From Caulobacter sp. (lineage in GTDB: Bacteria; Pseudomonadota; Alphaproteobacteria; Caulobacterales; Caulobacteraceae): a DNA stretch of 64,000 bases. Location: the NCBI GenBank assembly GCA_029866155.1, contig JARWZW010000018.1:1-64000 (forward strand), read 5' to 3'. The notes under the pieces are model-generated. The model did no database searches. It worked only from the letters and a program-made list of their open reading frames with translations, and was not told where the DNA came from. A program made the position numbers and the translations under genes. Positions 53,598-61,271 of this stretch are shown in pieces (the first letter of the stretch is position 1; each line of letters begins with the position of its first letter).

Positions 53598-54205
53598 TGG
53601 CCCAGGATGTCGGCGACCCGGTGGCGAAGATAGGGCAGGATCTCAGCCTCGAACCAGGGATTGCGTTTCAGCCAGCCAGTATTGCGCCAGGATGGATGCG
53701 GCATAGGCAGATAGTGCGGCAGATAGCGACGCCAGGCCGCCACAGTCTCCGTCAGGGTTGGTCGCACCCGGTCTCCCAGGGTCCATTTCTGAGCGTAGGT
53801 CCCGACCAGAAGTGTCAGGTCCATCCGGGGCAAAGCGGCCATCAGCGGCGTCCGCCAGAGTTGAGCGCACCGGGGCGGCGGCGGAAAGTCCCCTCCCCTT
53901 GGCCGGGTTCCCGGAAAGCAGAAGGCCATGGCGGCCACACCGATCTCCGGGCGCCCGTAGAAGGTCTCACGATCAACGCCCATCCAGCCGCGCAGGCGGT
54001 CTCCAGAAGGGTCATCGAAGGGCACGCCACTTTGATGGACCCGGCGGCCGGGGGCCTGGCCGCAGATCAGCAGTCTAACCGCGCCGGATACCCTGACGAC
54101 CGGCCGGGGATCATGGGGCAGCTCCGAGGCACAGGCCCGGCAACCCGCGATCTGATCCACCAGCGCCTCAAGCGACGGCGCGGTCGGCTCCAGAACGAAT
54201 TCCAT
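53594..54205 (-). CDS. Uracil-DNA-glycosylase family protein
   Basis: A 203-residue member of the UDG superfamily. CGQAPGRRVHQSGVPFDDPSG contains the water-activating region and MPHPSWRN the second catalytic loop. CRACASELPHDPRP near the N terminus is typical of this group and its cysteines might bind iron-sulfur or simply be conserved. It could remove uracil or another damaged base. It ends in an overlap with the hydrolase gene and starts 10 bases from the GST gene. Confidence 0.82.
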   Translation of the reverse strand: MEFVLEPTAPSLEALVDQIAGCRACASELPHDPRPVVRVSGAVRLLICGQAPGRRVHQSGVPFDDPSGDRLRGWMGVDRETFYGRPEIGVAAMAFCFPGTRPRGGDFPPPPRCAQLWRTPLMAALPRMDLTLLVGTYAQKWTLGDRVRPTLTETVAAWRRYLPHYLPMPHPSWRNTGWLKRNPWFEAEILPYLRHRVADILGQ

Positions 54206-54215
54206 CGCGTGGCCT

Positions 54216-54848
54216 TTAGCGGGAAAGGAAACGGGTCTCGGCAGCTACGGTTTTCTTGAACGAAGGCCGGTCGAGCATGGCGTCCGCCCAGTCCATGGTC
54301 CGTGGCCATCTCGTCAGATCGAGACCCAGGTGACGGATATTTGCGAACGGGCTGGCGACCGCAATGTCCGCCAGGGTCAGCCGGTCGCCAACAAGGAAAC
54401 CGCTCTGGGGAATAACCCTCTCGAGATAATCGAGCACCGGCGGCAGTTCATTCTGTTCCGCCGAGTCCGCAAGCGCCTGATCACCGGGCTGGCCCATAAA
54501 TCTCGGCGCAACGATGCGATTGAAAAAGATCTTGCCTGCAGCTCCGACAATGATGGTGTCGGCGTACTCGTCAAACCAGACCGTCATTGCTCGTTCTCTG
54601 GCCGATACCGGAATCAGGGACGGTTCGGGCTTGATAGCCTCCAGATAATGCACGATGGCGCTGGAATCGCTGAGCAGGAAATCCCCGTCCTTGAGGGCCG
54701 GAATCTTGCGAAAGGGGCTGGCGGCTAGGAAATCCGGGTCCGGTTGTCCCGGAGGCGACACCCTGTGCTCGACCTCCATCTCCTTTTCCGCCGCCACTGC
54801 CAGAACCTTGCGGACAAACGGCGACAGCGATGCGCCATAGATGATCAT
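54216..54848 (-). CDS. Glutathione S-transferase family protein
   Basis: A 210-residue GST. The N-terminal thioredoxin-like domain has SLSPFVRKVLAVAAEKE, the cis-Pro block RKIPALKDGDFLLSDSSAI, and the helical C domain ends in the usual ADIAVASPFANIRHLG segment. The Ser in SPFVRKV is the probable glutathione contact. The DUF3253 gene upstream overlaps its start by four bases. The substrate is unknown. Confidence 0.87.
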   Translation of the reverse strand: MIIYGASLSPFVRKVLAVAAEKEMEVEHRVSPPGQPDPDFLAASPFRKIPALKDGDFLLSDSSAIVHYLEAIKPEPSLIPVSARERAMTVWFDEYADTIIVGAAGKIFFNRIVAPRFMGQPGDQALADSAEQNELPPVLDYLERVIPQSGFLVGDRLTLADIAVASPFANIRHLGLDLTRWPRTMDWADAMLDRPSFKKTVAAETRFLSR

Positions 54849-55123
54849 GACGTTATCCCCGCCTGGGTTTCTGCCGGGTTCGTGTCCGGCAGTCTGAGCC
54901 GATAGACGCCCTTGAAACTGTCCGGGTCGGCAGGCTTGCCATGGCGGGTGATCACCAGTCGCCCCTGACGAGCAAGGCCCACGGCCTCGGAGCGAACCTG
55001 TCCCAGCATCCTTTGCCAGCGCTCAGGCTGCAGGGCCTTGGCGATCTGGGCCGGGTCCAGACTCTTGCCGGGCGCAAGGCCGGAAAGCTGGGAAAAAATC
55101 TCGTCTTGGATGGGGGAGCTCAT
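54845..55123 (-). CDS. DUF3253 family protein
   Basis: A 92-residue winged-helix-like protein: IFSQLSGLAPGKSLDPAQIAKAL, QPERWQRMLGQVRSEAVGLARQG and RLVITRHGKPADPDSFKGVYRL. The family may bind DNA, but its role is unknown. The start at 55123 (MSSPIQDEI) fits the family; the open frame upstream has no similarity. Its stop overlaps the GST start. Confidence 0.85.
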   Translation of the reverse strand: MSSPIQDEIFSQLSGLAPGKSLDPAQIAKALQPERWQRMLGQVRSEAVGLARQGRLVITRHGKPADPDSFKGVYRLRLPDTNPAETQAGITS

Positions 55124-55247
55124 GACCAGATGAGAAACACTTTTTGCGGGCGGGATCAAACGCTCCGATGCAACTGCGCTGACCGTGGTTTTTCGGCTGC
55201 AGCAAGGCCGCTCCCCGGTTAAGGAGACCCGGCAAAGGGAGTCGGAC

Positions 55248-55709
55248 ATGGACGGCGGCGATGATGTGGCGGGCGGGCCCCGATTGATCTCACAGGGCGA
55301 ATGGGCCGGTTGGCGCTGCTGGGACAGTGATCCCTTCGAAAATCAATCAGGACCGTTCCATTTCAGGGTCGAGGAAGACCAGTCGATCCGCTGCGCCTTC
55401 CGCGCTGAAGCCCGACACATGAATGGCGGCGGGTTCATGCATGGCGGATGCATGATGACATTCGCCGATTTCGCCCTGTTTGCCCTGGCGTGGCGCGAAC
55501 TGCGCAATGATCATGCCGTCACCGTCAGCCTGAATGGCGAGTTCATCGGCCCCGCCCATGAAGGCGACCTGGTCGAATGCACCGGCGAAGTGGTGAAGGC
55601 CGGGCGCTCGATGATCTTCGTCCGGGGTCTGGTCTTCACCGGAACCGGTCCGATGTTGTCTTTTTCAGGCGTGATAAAAAAGGTGCGCCCAAAGCAGCAG
55701 ATTTCCTGA
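55248..55709 (+). CDS. PaaI-like hotdog thioesterase
   Basis: A 153-residue hotdog-fold protein. The catalytic block is RHMNGGGFMHGGCMMTFADFALFALAW, with the conserved His-Gly-Gly and the acidic Asp. TVSLNGEFIGPAHEGDLVECTGEVVKAGRSMIF is the second half. It would hydrolyse acyl-CoA thioesters of unknown chain type. GGGAG six bases before the ATG at 55248 supports this start. Confidence 0.87.
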   Translation: MDGGDDVAGGPRLISQGEWAGWRCWDSDPFENQSGPFHFRVEEDQSIRCAFRAEARHMNGGGFMHGGCMMTFADFALFALAWRELRNDHAVTVSLNGEFIGPAHEGDLVECTGEVVKAGRSMIFVRGLVFTGTGPMLSFSGVIKKVRPKQQIS

Positions 55710-56102
55710 AGCGGTCGTGAAAAAACTTTAACGAGAAGCGATGCCATCCGGGTTGTATTGTCAGAGCCGGGCTCCCAGATTCTGGAGAGCACTTCGGAGA
55801 ACGACTGCCATGAGGAAGCTCTTCCTCATCATCCTGGCCATTGCCGCCCTGATCGGCACCCTCGCCCTCAGCCTGATGAATGCAGGCGGGTCCAGCGACC
55901 TGTACGCGACCCTGTCCCGCCCGATCTGATTGCCGCTTCCACACTGGCTGTCTGACTGGCCTCCTGAAGAACCGGCAAGCGCAGCTGGAACTTTTTGCGA
56001 TGTCAGGGCCTTGCCAACGTCGAGCCGGCCCCAATCTGCAACATCATCCGTTTCAGTACGGGCGGCTCGCAGCGCGCCCCCAGGGTCAAGATGGAGTCCA
56101 AG
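55710..56102. other. Intergenic region between thioesterase and wrbA
   Basis: This 393-base gap contains only a possible 39-residue membrane peptide (55810-55929). The ATG of wrbA is preceded by GGAGTCCAAG. No terminator with a T-tract and no repeat were seen. Confidence 0.35.
55810..55929 (+). CDS. Possible small single-span membrane peptide
   Basis: A 39-residue reading frame, MRKLFLIILAIAALIGTLALS followed by a short polar tail. One membrane helix after a basic start would make it an inner-membrane peptide or a signal-like peptide. CGGAGAA lies about ten bases upstream. Coding is uncertain because the gene is so short and no homologue can be named. Confidence 0.35.
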   Translation: MRKLFLIILAIAALIGTLALSLMNAGGSSDLYATLSRPI

Positions 56103-56705
56103 ATGCCCAAGGTCCTCGTTCTCTACCATTCGGCCTATGGCCATATCGAAACCATGGCCAGGGCGGTTGCAGAAGGCGCCGCGAGGGTCGACGGGGTTCA
56201 TGTCGACATCAAGCGGGTTCCGGAAACCGTTCCCGAGGCGATTGCCCGTGAATCCCACTTCAAGATGGAACAGGAAGCACCGGTCGCGAAGATCAGCGAG
56301 CTTGCAGACTATGACGCCGTCATCATCGGGGCCGGAACCCGGTTTGGCCGGATCAATTCACAGATGGCCGCCTTTCTGGACCAGGCCGGCGGCCTCTGGG
56401 CCAGCGGCGCCCTGAACGGCAAGGTTGGCGCAGCCTTCACCTCCACCGCCACGCAGCACGGCGGCCAGGAAACCACTCTGTTCTCGATCATCACCAACCT
56501 GCTGCATTTCGGGATGACCATCGTCGGCCTGCCCTACAGCTTCCAGGGGCAGATGCGCATGGACGAAGTGACCGGCGGAAGCCCCTATGGCGCCACAACG
56601 ATTGCGGGCGGCGACGGCTCACGCGAGCCCTCCGAAAATGAACTCGAAGGCGCCCGTCATCAGGGGCGGTTGGTCGCCGAAACCGCTGCAAAACTGTTTG
56701 GCTAG
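56103..56705 (+). CDS. wrbA: NAD(P)H:quinone oxidoreductase, WrbA type
   Basis: A 200-residue flavodoxin-like quinone reductase. The FMN phosphate loop is [20 protein letters not shown] at residues 7-26. [24 protein letters not shown] and [16 protein letters not shown], with the C-terminal [28 protein letters not shown] block, are WrbA hallmarks. It reduces quinones by two electrons and so limits oxidative stress. GGAG six bases upstream supports the ATG at 56103. Confidence 0.95.
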   Translation: MPKVLVLYHSAYGHIETMARAVAEGAARVDGVHVDIKRVPETVPEAIARESHFKMEQEAPVAKISELADYDAVIIGAGTRFGRINSQMAAFLDQAGGLWASGALNGKVGAAFTSTATQHGGQETTLFSIITNLLHFGMTIVGLPYSFQGQMRMDEVTGGSPYGATTIAGGDGSREPSENELEGARHQGRLVAETAAKLFG

Positions 56706-56727
56706 AATGGCGAGCGGCGCCCGACCT

Positions 56728-57204
56728 TCAAGGCGCCGCCACAACCTCGATCTTCACCACCATCCGAACCGCCCGTTCAGGGCGCTTGTCCGGCCCGACA
56801 ACCAGACGGTATGGGCCTTCGTTCTCGGCCAGCGCCCCGGACGCTCGACGATCAGCGAGGATCACAGCGCCGTCCCTGAACGACGCGTCGATCTCTGCAA
56901 GGGAAAGTACAGCGCGATAGCCGTCTGACCCGGTCACCACGACGTAGGTCGCCAGGATTTTTCCGTGCAGCCTGGCGCCGGCCGGGAGGCCGGCCTCCCG
57001 CAGAACGGCCGTCAAGGTCGGGCCGAGATAGGCCACGGACCTGTCGCCTGCGCCCAGCTTGGCCTCGGCACGGGACAGGGCCTGCAGCGCAGTCGGTGAA
57101 AGCCTGGTCTCCTTGCCATCGACCCCGATCACAGACAGAGACTGCGCCAGGGCCGCAACCGGCGCGAGGCAGAGCGCGGCTGCGATCAGGGCCCCCTTGA
57201 TCAC
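56728..57204 (-). CDS. Secreted molybdopterin-binding-fold protein without the Mo cysteine
   Basis: A 158-residue exported protein (signal ends near ALAQ, residue 21). The later part, TYVVVTGSDGYRAVLSLAEIDASF and ILADRRASG, then GPYRLVVGPDKRPERAVRMV, matches the sulfite-oxidase-type molybdopterin domain. The mature protein has no cysteine, so the Mo-coordinating Cys of catalytic members is missing. It is therefore probably a non-catalytic or binding variant. It starts with GTG overlapping the GST stop. Confidence 0.7.
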   Translation of the reverse strand: MIKGALIAAALCLAPVAALAQSLSVIGVDGKETRLSPTALQALSRAEAKLGAGDRSVAYLGPTLTAVLREAGLPAGARLHGKILATYVVVTGSDGYRAVLSLAEIDASFRDGAVILADRRASGALAENEGPYRLVVGPDKRPERAVRMVVKIEVVAAP

Positions 57205-57824
57205 GCGCCAAGCCCAGCCTTCGCCGCCGGCCGCTCCATCATCGCAGCGTACCAGCGCTGGGCGTGGGCCAGGTCATCAGCGATCTTGAACTTCGCCATC
57301 CGGGCGAAATCGATCGAGGTCGCAGCCACGATATCGGCCATGCTGATGCGGTCTCCGGCGATGAATTCGCTTTCGGCCAGCCTCCGGTCCAGCATCTTCA
57401 TGGCTCGGCCAGCGCTGACCTGACTGCTTTCGGCGATCTCGGGGATCTGCTTTTCCAGGGCGGCCAGGGCAGGATGAGAATGCCTTACAGCCATCATGAG
57501 GGGACCAGCCGCCATCATTTCGGCCCGGCGCAGCCACATCTCGAAGATGGCCGCCTCCCTCGGGTCGCGTCCAAACATGTTGGGTTCCGGAAAGAGACTC
57601 TCCAGATAGCGGCAGATAGCCACCGACTCGGTGATGGTGGTTCCGTCATCCATTTCCAGGGCTGGAACATTGGCCAGCCCTGCTCTGGCGAGATATTCCG
57701 GGGTGCGATGATCGCCCTTGAAGACATCGATATTGATGATCTCGACGGCAGGATCGCCTTTTTCGGCCAGGAACCAGCGGACCCGACGGGGATTTGGCGC
57801 GCGCAGGCTGTCATAGAGCTTCAT
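57201..57824 (-). CDS. Glutathione S-transferase family protein
   Basis: A 207-residue GST. MKLYDSLRAPNPRRVRWFLAEKG opens the N domain, ANVPALEMDDGTTITESVAICRYLE carries the cis-Pro and Glu-Ser, and the C domain holds GDRISMADIVAATSIDFAR. The last four bases overlap the start of the gene that follows, so they may be co-translated. The substrate is unknown. Confidence 0.88.
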   Translation of the reverse strand: MKLYDSLRAPNPRRVRWFLAEKGDPAVEIINIDVFKGDHRTPEYLARAGLANVPALEMDDGTTITESVAICRYLESLFPEPNMFGRDPREAAIFEMWLRRAEMMAAGPLMMAVRHSHPALAALEKQIPEIAESSQVSAGRAMKMLDRRLAESEFIAGDRISMADIVAATSIDFARMAKFKIADDLAHAQRWYAAMMERPAAKAGLGA

Positions 57825-57851
57825 GATCGTTCCTCCAGAGCCGGTCTTGTC

Positions 57852-59135
57852 CTAACCGGCGATTCCAAACAGTTCCCTCGGCAGGGCGCCGACGACAGCA
57901 GCGGTCATGCAGGTGGCCAGGAATCCGGCCAGAAGCGCCTTCCAGACCATGGAAATCACCTCGGCCCGGCGTTCGGGCATAAGCACGCCAAGGCCCGAAA
58001 CCGTGATGCCGACGGATCCCACATTGGCGAAGCCGCAAAGGGCGTAGGTCATGATCATCCGGGTCCGTTCCGTCATTTCACCAGCCGGGATCTTGCCAAG
58101 CTCGATGAAGCCAATGAATTCGGTAAGGACCAGTTTGACGCCCAACAGCCATCCGGCCTTGCCGGCCTCCTCCCAGCTGATGCCGAGCGACCAGGCCAGC
58201 GGGGCGAAGACAAAGCCCAGGATCCGTTCGATGGTCATCGGCTGGCCGCCGACCGGCGGCAGCAGGCCCAGGATTTCGTTGCCGATCGCCACAAAGGCGA
58301 CGAACACAATAAGGATGGCCGAGATGTTCAGGACCACCATCAGGCCGTCCGCGACGCCCTTGGAAATGGCGTCGATCGAAGAGTCGTATCTCAGCAGAGA
58401 AGTATAATCGACTGTAACCCTGGCCTGGTCCCGGGCCTCGGGAATGACGATCCGGGCCAGCAGGACCCCGGCGGGCGCCGAAACGACCGAAGCCACGAGA
58501 ACATGGGCCGCCGCGTTGGGGAGAGTCGCCTTGAGGATCAGGGCATAGGCCACCATGGTGGACCCGGCGACGGTCGCCAGACCCACAACCATCATCATGA
58601 ACATCTCGGATCGGGTCAGCTTGTCCAGATAGCCGCGGATGATGATGGGCGTCTCGACCATGCCCAGGAAGATATTGGCGGCCGTGGCTGTCGCCGAGGC
58701 GCCGCCCATGCCCATGGTCTTCTCGAACAGGAAGCCAAAGAGCCGGATGATCCACTTCAGGATTTTCCAGTGCCAGAGCAGGGCCGAAAGGGCCGAGATG
58801 ACCAGGATCAGGGGCAGCACCTGAAAGGCGAAGACGAACAACGCGCCATCATTGGCGATGGCGTAGGGCTGGGCGCCCCCCCCCAGATAGCCGAAAACGA
58901 ACTGGGTCCCCTTGCCGGTCGCCGCCGCAAGGCCATCCACGGCGCCACTGATGGCGGCGACGACGCCCTGGGCCGCCGGCAGGCCAAAGAGCAGCAGGAT
59001 CAGGCCGACCTGAACCACCAGGGCGCCGATCGCCAGGCGCCATGGAAAGGCGCGCCGGTTCTCCGACACCGCCCAGCAGATCAACAAGGTCACGGCAAGG
59101 CCAATCAGGCTCTGTGCATTCTCAGCTCGAAACAT
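57852..59135 (-). CDS. Concentrative nucleoside transporter, NupC/CNT family
   Basis: A 427-residue membrane transporter that imports nucleosides using an ion gradient. The N-terminal FRAENAQSLIGLAVTLLICWAVSENRRAFPWR, the binding-site helices GMVETPIIIRGYLDKLTRSEMF and the C-terminal GFANVGSVGITVSGLGVLMPER are CNT blocks. The start at 59135 (ATG with AAAGGGG upstream) is preferred over a TTG at 59138. It follows no obvious nucleoside catabolic gene. Confidence 0.92.
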   Translation of the reverse strand: MFRAENAQSLIGLAVTLLICWAVSENRRAFPWRLAIGALVVQVGLILLLFGLPAAQGVVAAISGAVDGLAAATGKGTQFVFGYLGGGAQPYAIANDGALFVFAFQVLPLILVISALSALLWHWKILKWIIRLFGFLFEKTMGMGGASATATAANIFLGMVETPIIIRGYLDKLTRSEMFMMMVVGLATVAGSTMVAYALILKATLPNAAAHVLVASVVSAPAGVLLARIVIPEARDQARVTVDYTSLLRYDSSIDAISKGVADGLMVVLNISAILIVFVAFVAIGNEILGLLPPVGGQPMTIERILGFVFAPLAWSLGISWEEAGKAGWLLGVKLVLTEFIGFIELGKIPAGEMTERTRMIMTYALCGFANVGSVGITVSGLGVLMPERRAEVISMVWKALLAGFLATCMTAAVVGALPRELFGIAG

Positions 59136-59319
59136 CAAAACCCCTTTCGGGGGAAAGCGACTCCCCTGGCCGCACCCCGATCACCGACTTTGATTGACTA
59201 CGAACCAGCCCCCCGACGCAAGGCGGGCGGTTGCGCGAGACCCACGATCCGGTCAGTCTGCATGCGATTCAGAGGCGCGGCAGACGCTTCGAACGGGACG
59301 AACAGAGGAAACTTCCAAC

Positions 59320-60816
59320 ATGACCGACATCTCCCGTCGAGGATTTCTGGCCGCCTCCGCGGGCGCTGCTGCGCTCTCGGGCTGCGCCACCGGGGCGGCG
59401 ATCCCGCCGCAATCCGCGCCTGTGACCCAGGCCTGGGCGCCCGACGCAACAGAACTGGCGTCCCGTCTGCGAAACAAGGAGATGAGCGCCGTTGAATTGA
59501 TGGACGCGACCATTCGCAAGGCTGAGTCCCTGCAGGGCCGCCTGGGATTCCTGGTCAATTCGGATTTCGACAGGGCCATGGACAAGGCCAGGGCAGGCGG
59601 ACAATCCGGCCCCTTCGCCGGCGTGCCCTTCCTGGTGAAGGACCTGGATGACGCCATCGGCATGCCGACCCGGTCAGGGTCCCGCTGGACGCTGAACCAT
59701 CCACCCGCCAAGAGCCAGGACGTCTATGTCGACTCCTTCGAACGGGCCGGCCTGATCTTCTTCGGCAAATCGGCCTCGCCGGAATACGGTTTCCTGCCTA
59801 CCACCGAGCCGATCGGCTACATGCCGACCCGCAATCCCTGGAACACCGGCCATTCTTCCGGCGGCTCTTCCGGCGGCGCAGCCGTCGCTGTCGCCGCTGG
59901 CATCCTGCCCATCGCCCATGCCAGCGACGGCGGCGGCTCCATTCGTATCCCGGCCGCCAACTGCGGGCTGTTTGGCCTGAAACCGTCCCGGGGCCGGATG
60001 ATCGAACCGATCCCGGGAACCAGGGCGACCGATATCAGCGTCAACCATGCCGTCAGCCGCAGCGTCCGAGATTCCGCCGCGCTGTTCGCCGCCACGGAAC
60101 GTCCGTCCGGCGGGCTGGAGCCGGTCGGACTGGTTGCCGGACCTGGCCGCAAGCGATTGAAAGTCGGAGTTTTCTATCGTTCCGGGTCGGGGCGACAGCC
60201 AGATGCAGAGGTTCGGACCAGCATCGAAGGCACGGCGAAACTTCTGGCTGACCTTGGTCACCAAATCGAGCCGACAGACTGGCCCGTCGACAGCATCCAG
60301 TTCGGGCAGGACTTCCTGACCCTCTGGGCGGCGGGGGCGGCTGAGCTTGTTGCGGGCGTGGGCAAGGCGATCGGTCGCCAGCCCGACACGACGATGCTGG
60401 AGCCCTTCACCCTCGGCATGGCGCAGTTGGTGGCCAGCCTGCCGCCCAGCGCCATCGGCGAAACCATCGGCCGGCTGGAGGCGACTGCCAAGGCCTATGA
60501 CGACTGGCTGCGCCGGTTTGACGTCGTCCTGTCGCCTGTGCTGGCCAGACTCCCCATGCCCCTCGGCTACGTCTCGGGAGACGTTTCGTTTGCCGAACTG
60601 TCCGAGCGACTGACAGACTATGTCGGCTATACGCCGCTCCATAATGTCGCCGGCGCTCCGGCCATGAGCGTGCCTCTGTCCTGGTCTGAGTCGGGCCTGC
60701 CGATCGGCAGCCAGATCAGCGCGCGGATCGGACAGGAAAGGATCCTGTTCGAGCTGGCCTATGAACTGGAAGCTGCCCGTCCCTGGGCCGGCCGACGGCC
60801 GCCGGTCAGCATCTGA
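59320..60816 (+). CDS. Tat-type amidase (amidase signature family)
   Basis: A 498-residue amidase. A twin-arginine start (DISRRGFLAASAG) leads to a possible lipobox LSGCA, so it is exported folded. The Ser-cisSer-Lys triad is present: Lys in VPFLVKDLDD (about 109), the glycine- and serine-rich signature SSGGSSGGAAVAVAAG (about 180) and the cis-Ser in HASDGGGSIRIPA. It hydrolyses an amide of unknown kind. The ATG at 59320 is preceded by GAGGAAAC. Confidence 0.9.
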   Translation: MTDISRRGFLAASAGAAALSGCATGAAIPPQSAPVTQAWAPDATELASRLRNKEMSAVELMDATIRKAESLQGRLGFLVNSDFDRAMDKARAGGQSGPFAGVPFLVKDLDDAIGMPTRSGSRWTLNHPPAKSQDVYVDSFERAGLIFFGKSASPEYGFLPTTEPIGYMPTRNPWNTGHSSGGSSGGAAVAVAAGILPIAHASDGGGSIRIPAANCGLFGLKPSRGRMIEPIPGTRATDISVNHAVSRSVRDSAALFAATERPSGGLEPVGLVAGPGRKRLKVGVFYRSGSGRQPDAEVRTSIEGTAKLLADLGHQIEPTDWPVDSIQFGQDFLTLWAAGAAELVAGVGKAIGRQPDTTMLEPFTLGMAQLVASLPPSAIGETIGRLEATAKAYDDWLRRFDVVLSPVLARLPMPLGYVSGDVSFAELSERLTDYVGYTPLHNVAGAPAMSVPLSWSESGLPIGSQISARIGQERILFELAYELEAARPWAGRRPPVSI

Positions 60817-60830
60817 TCCGGCCCTTCCGG

Positions 60831-61196
60831 TCAGCACATGGGCTGATTTCGGGCGCGGATCTCCTTGAGGATCGCCTCTACGACAGCGAAGTCGATCCTG
60901 GCCGGACTGCTGTAGCGGATGCAGCCCTTGCCGCAGTTTATGCCCCTGAGCTGTTCTGCGAAGGCCTGGACCGCCGTCTGGCCAGCATAAAGCGAGATGT
61001 ACTGCTTCTGGCTGCTGAACGCGACGGTCGGATCGGCGCCGACCGGTCCGTAGCCCGGCATGCCCCAGGCCATTCGCTCTGACCAGCCTGTCAGATGCTC
61101 CAGACAAAGGGACCTCAGGCGGCGGACAGCATCCAGCCGCTCTGGCGCGACCTCGTCCATATAGTCGTCGACGGTCAGGGCTTTCGATTGAACCAT
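60831..61196 (-). CDS. DUF1801/YdhG-like protein
   Basis: A 121-residue protein with the DUF1801 pattern: VDDYMDEVAPERLDAVRRLRSL, AWGMPGYGPVGADPTVAFSSQKQYISLYAG and the ending KGCIRYSSPARIDFAVVEAILKEI. Members resemble frataxin-like or iron-related proteins (YdhG, YdeI), but the function is not established. The start at 61196 uses GGGAGG seven bases upstream; this site lies in the 3' arm of a perfect hairpin. Confidence 0.85.
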   Translation of the reverse strand: MVQSKALTVDDYMDEVAPERLDAVRRLRSLCLEHLTGWSERMAWGMPGYGPVGADPTVAFSSQKQYISLYAGQTAVQAFAEQLRGINCGKGCIRYSSPARIDFAVVEAILKEIRARNQPMC

Positions 61197-61198
61197 GG

Positions 61199-61224
61199 CT
61201 GCGCCTCCCTGGAAGGAGGCGCAG
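61199..61224 (-). promoter_or_regulatory. Hairpin over the ribosome-binding site of the DUF1801 gene
   Basis: In the minus-strand mRNA CTGCGCCTCC is followed by a six-base loop and GGAGGCGCAG, a perfect ten-base stem ending two bases before the ATG. The ribosome-binding sequence GGAGG is the start of the 3' arm, so the stem would hide it. Opening by heat, a ligand or another RNA would be required for efficient translation. Confidence 0.65.
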
Positions 61225-61271
61225 GTGACCACAGTCTGGCGCCCGCATCAACTTGGTGAATCAGGCCGGGT

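Noticed and set aside
57264..59495. 743-residue plus-strand open frame across the GST and CNT transporter genes
   Set aside because: It is His/Asp/Gly-rich antisense translation without domains; both minus-strand genes are well supported.
59674..61251. 525-residue minus-strand open frame across the amidase and DUF1801 genes
   Set aside because: It is antisense to an amidase with a complete catalytic triad and out of frame with the DUF1801 protein.
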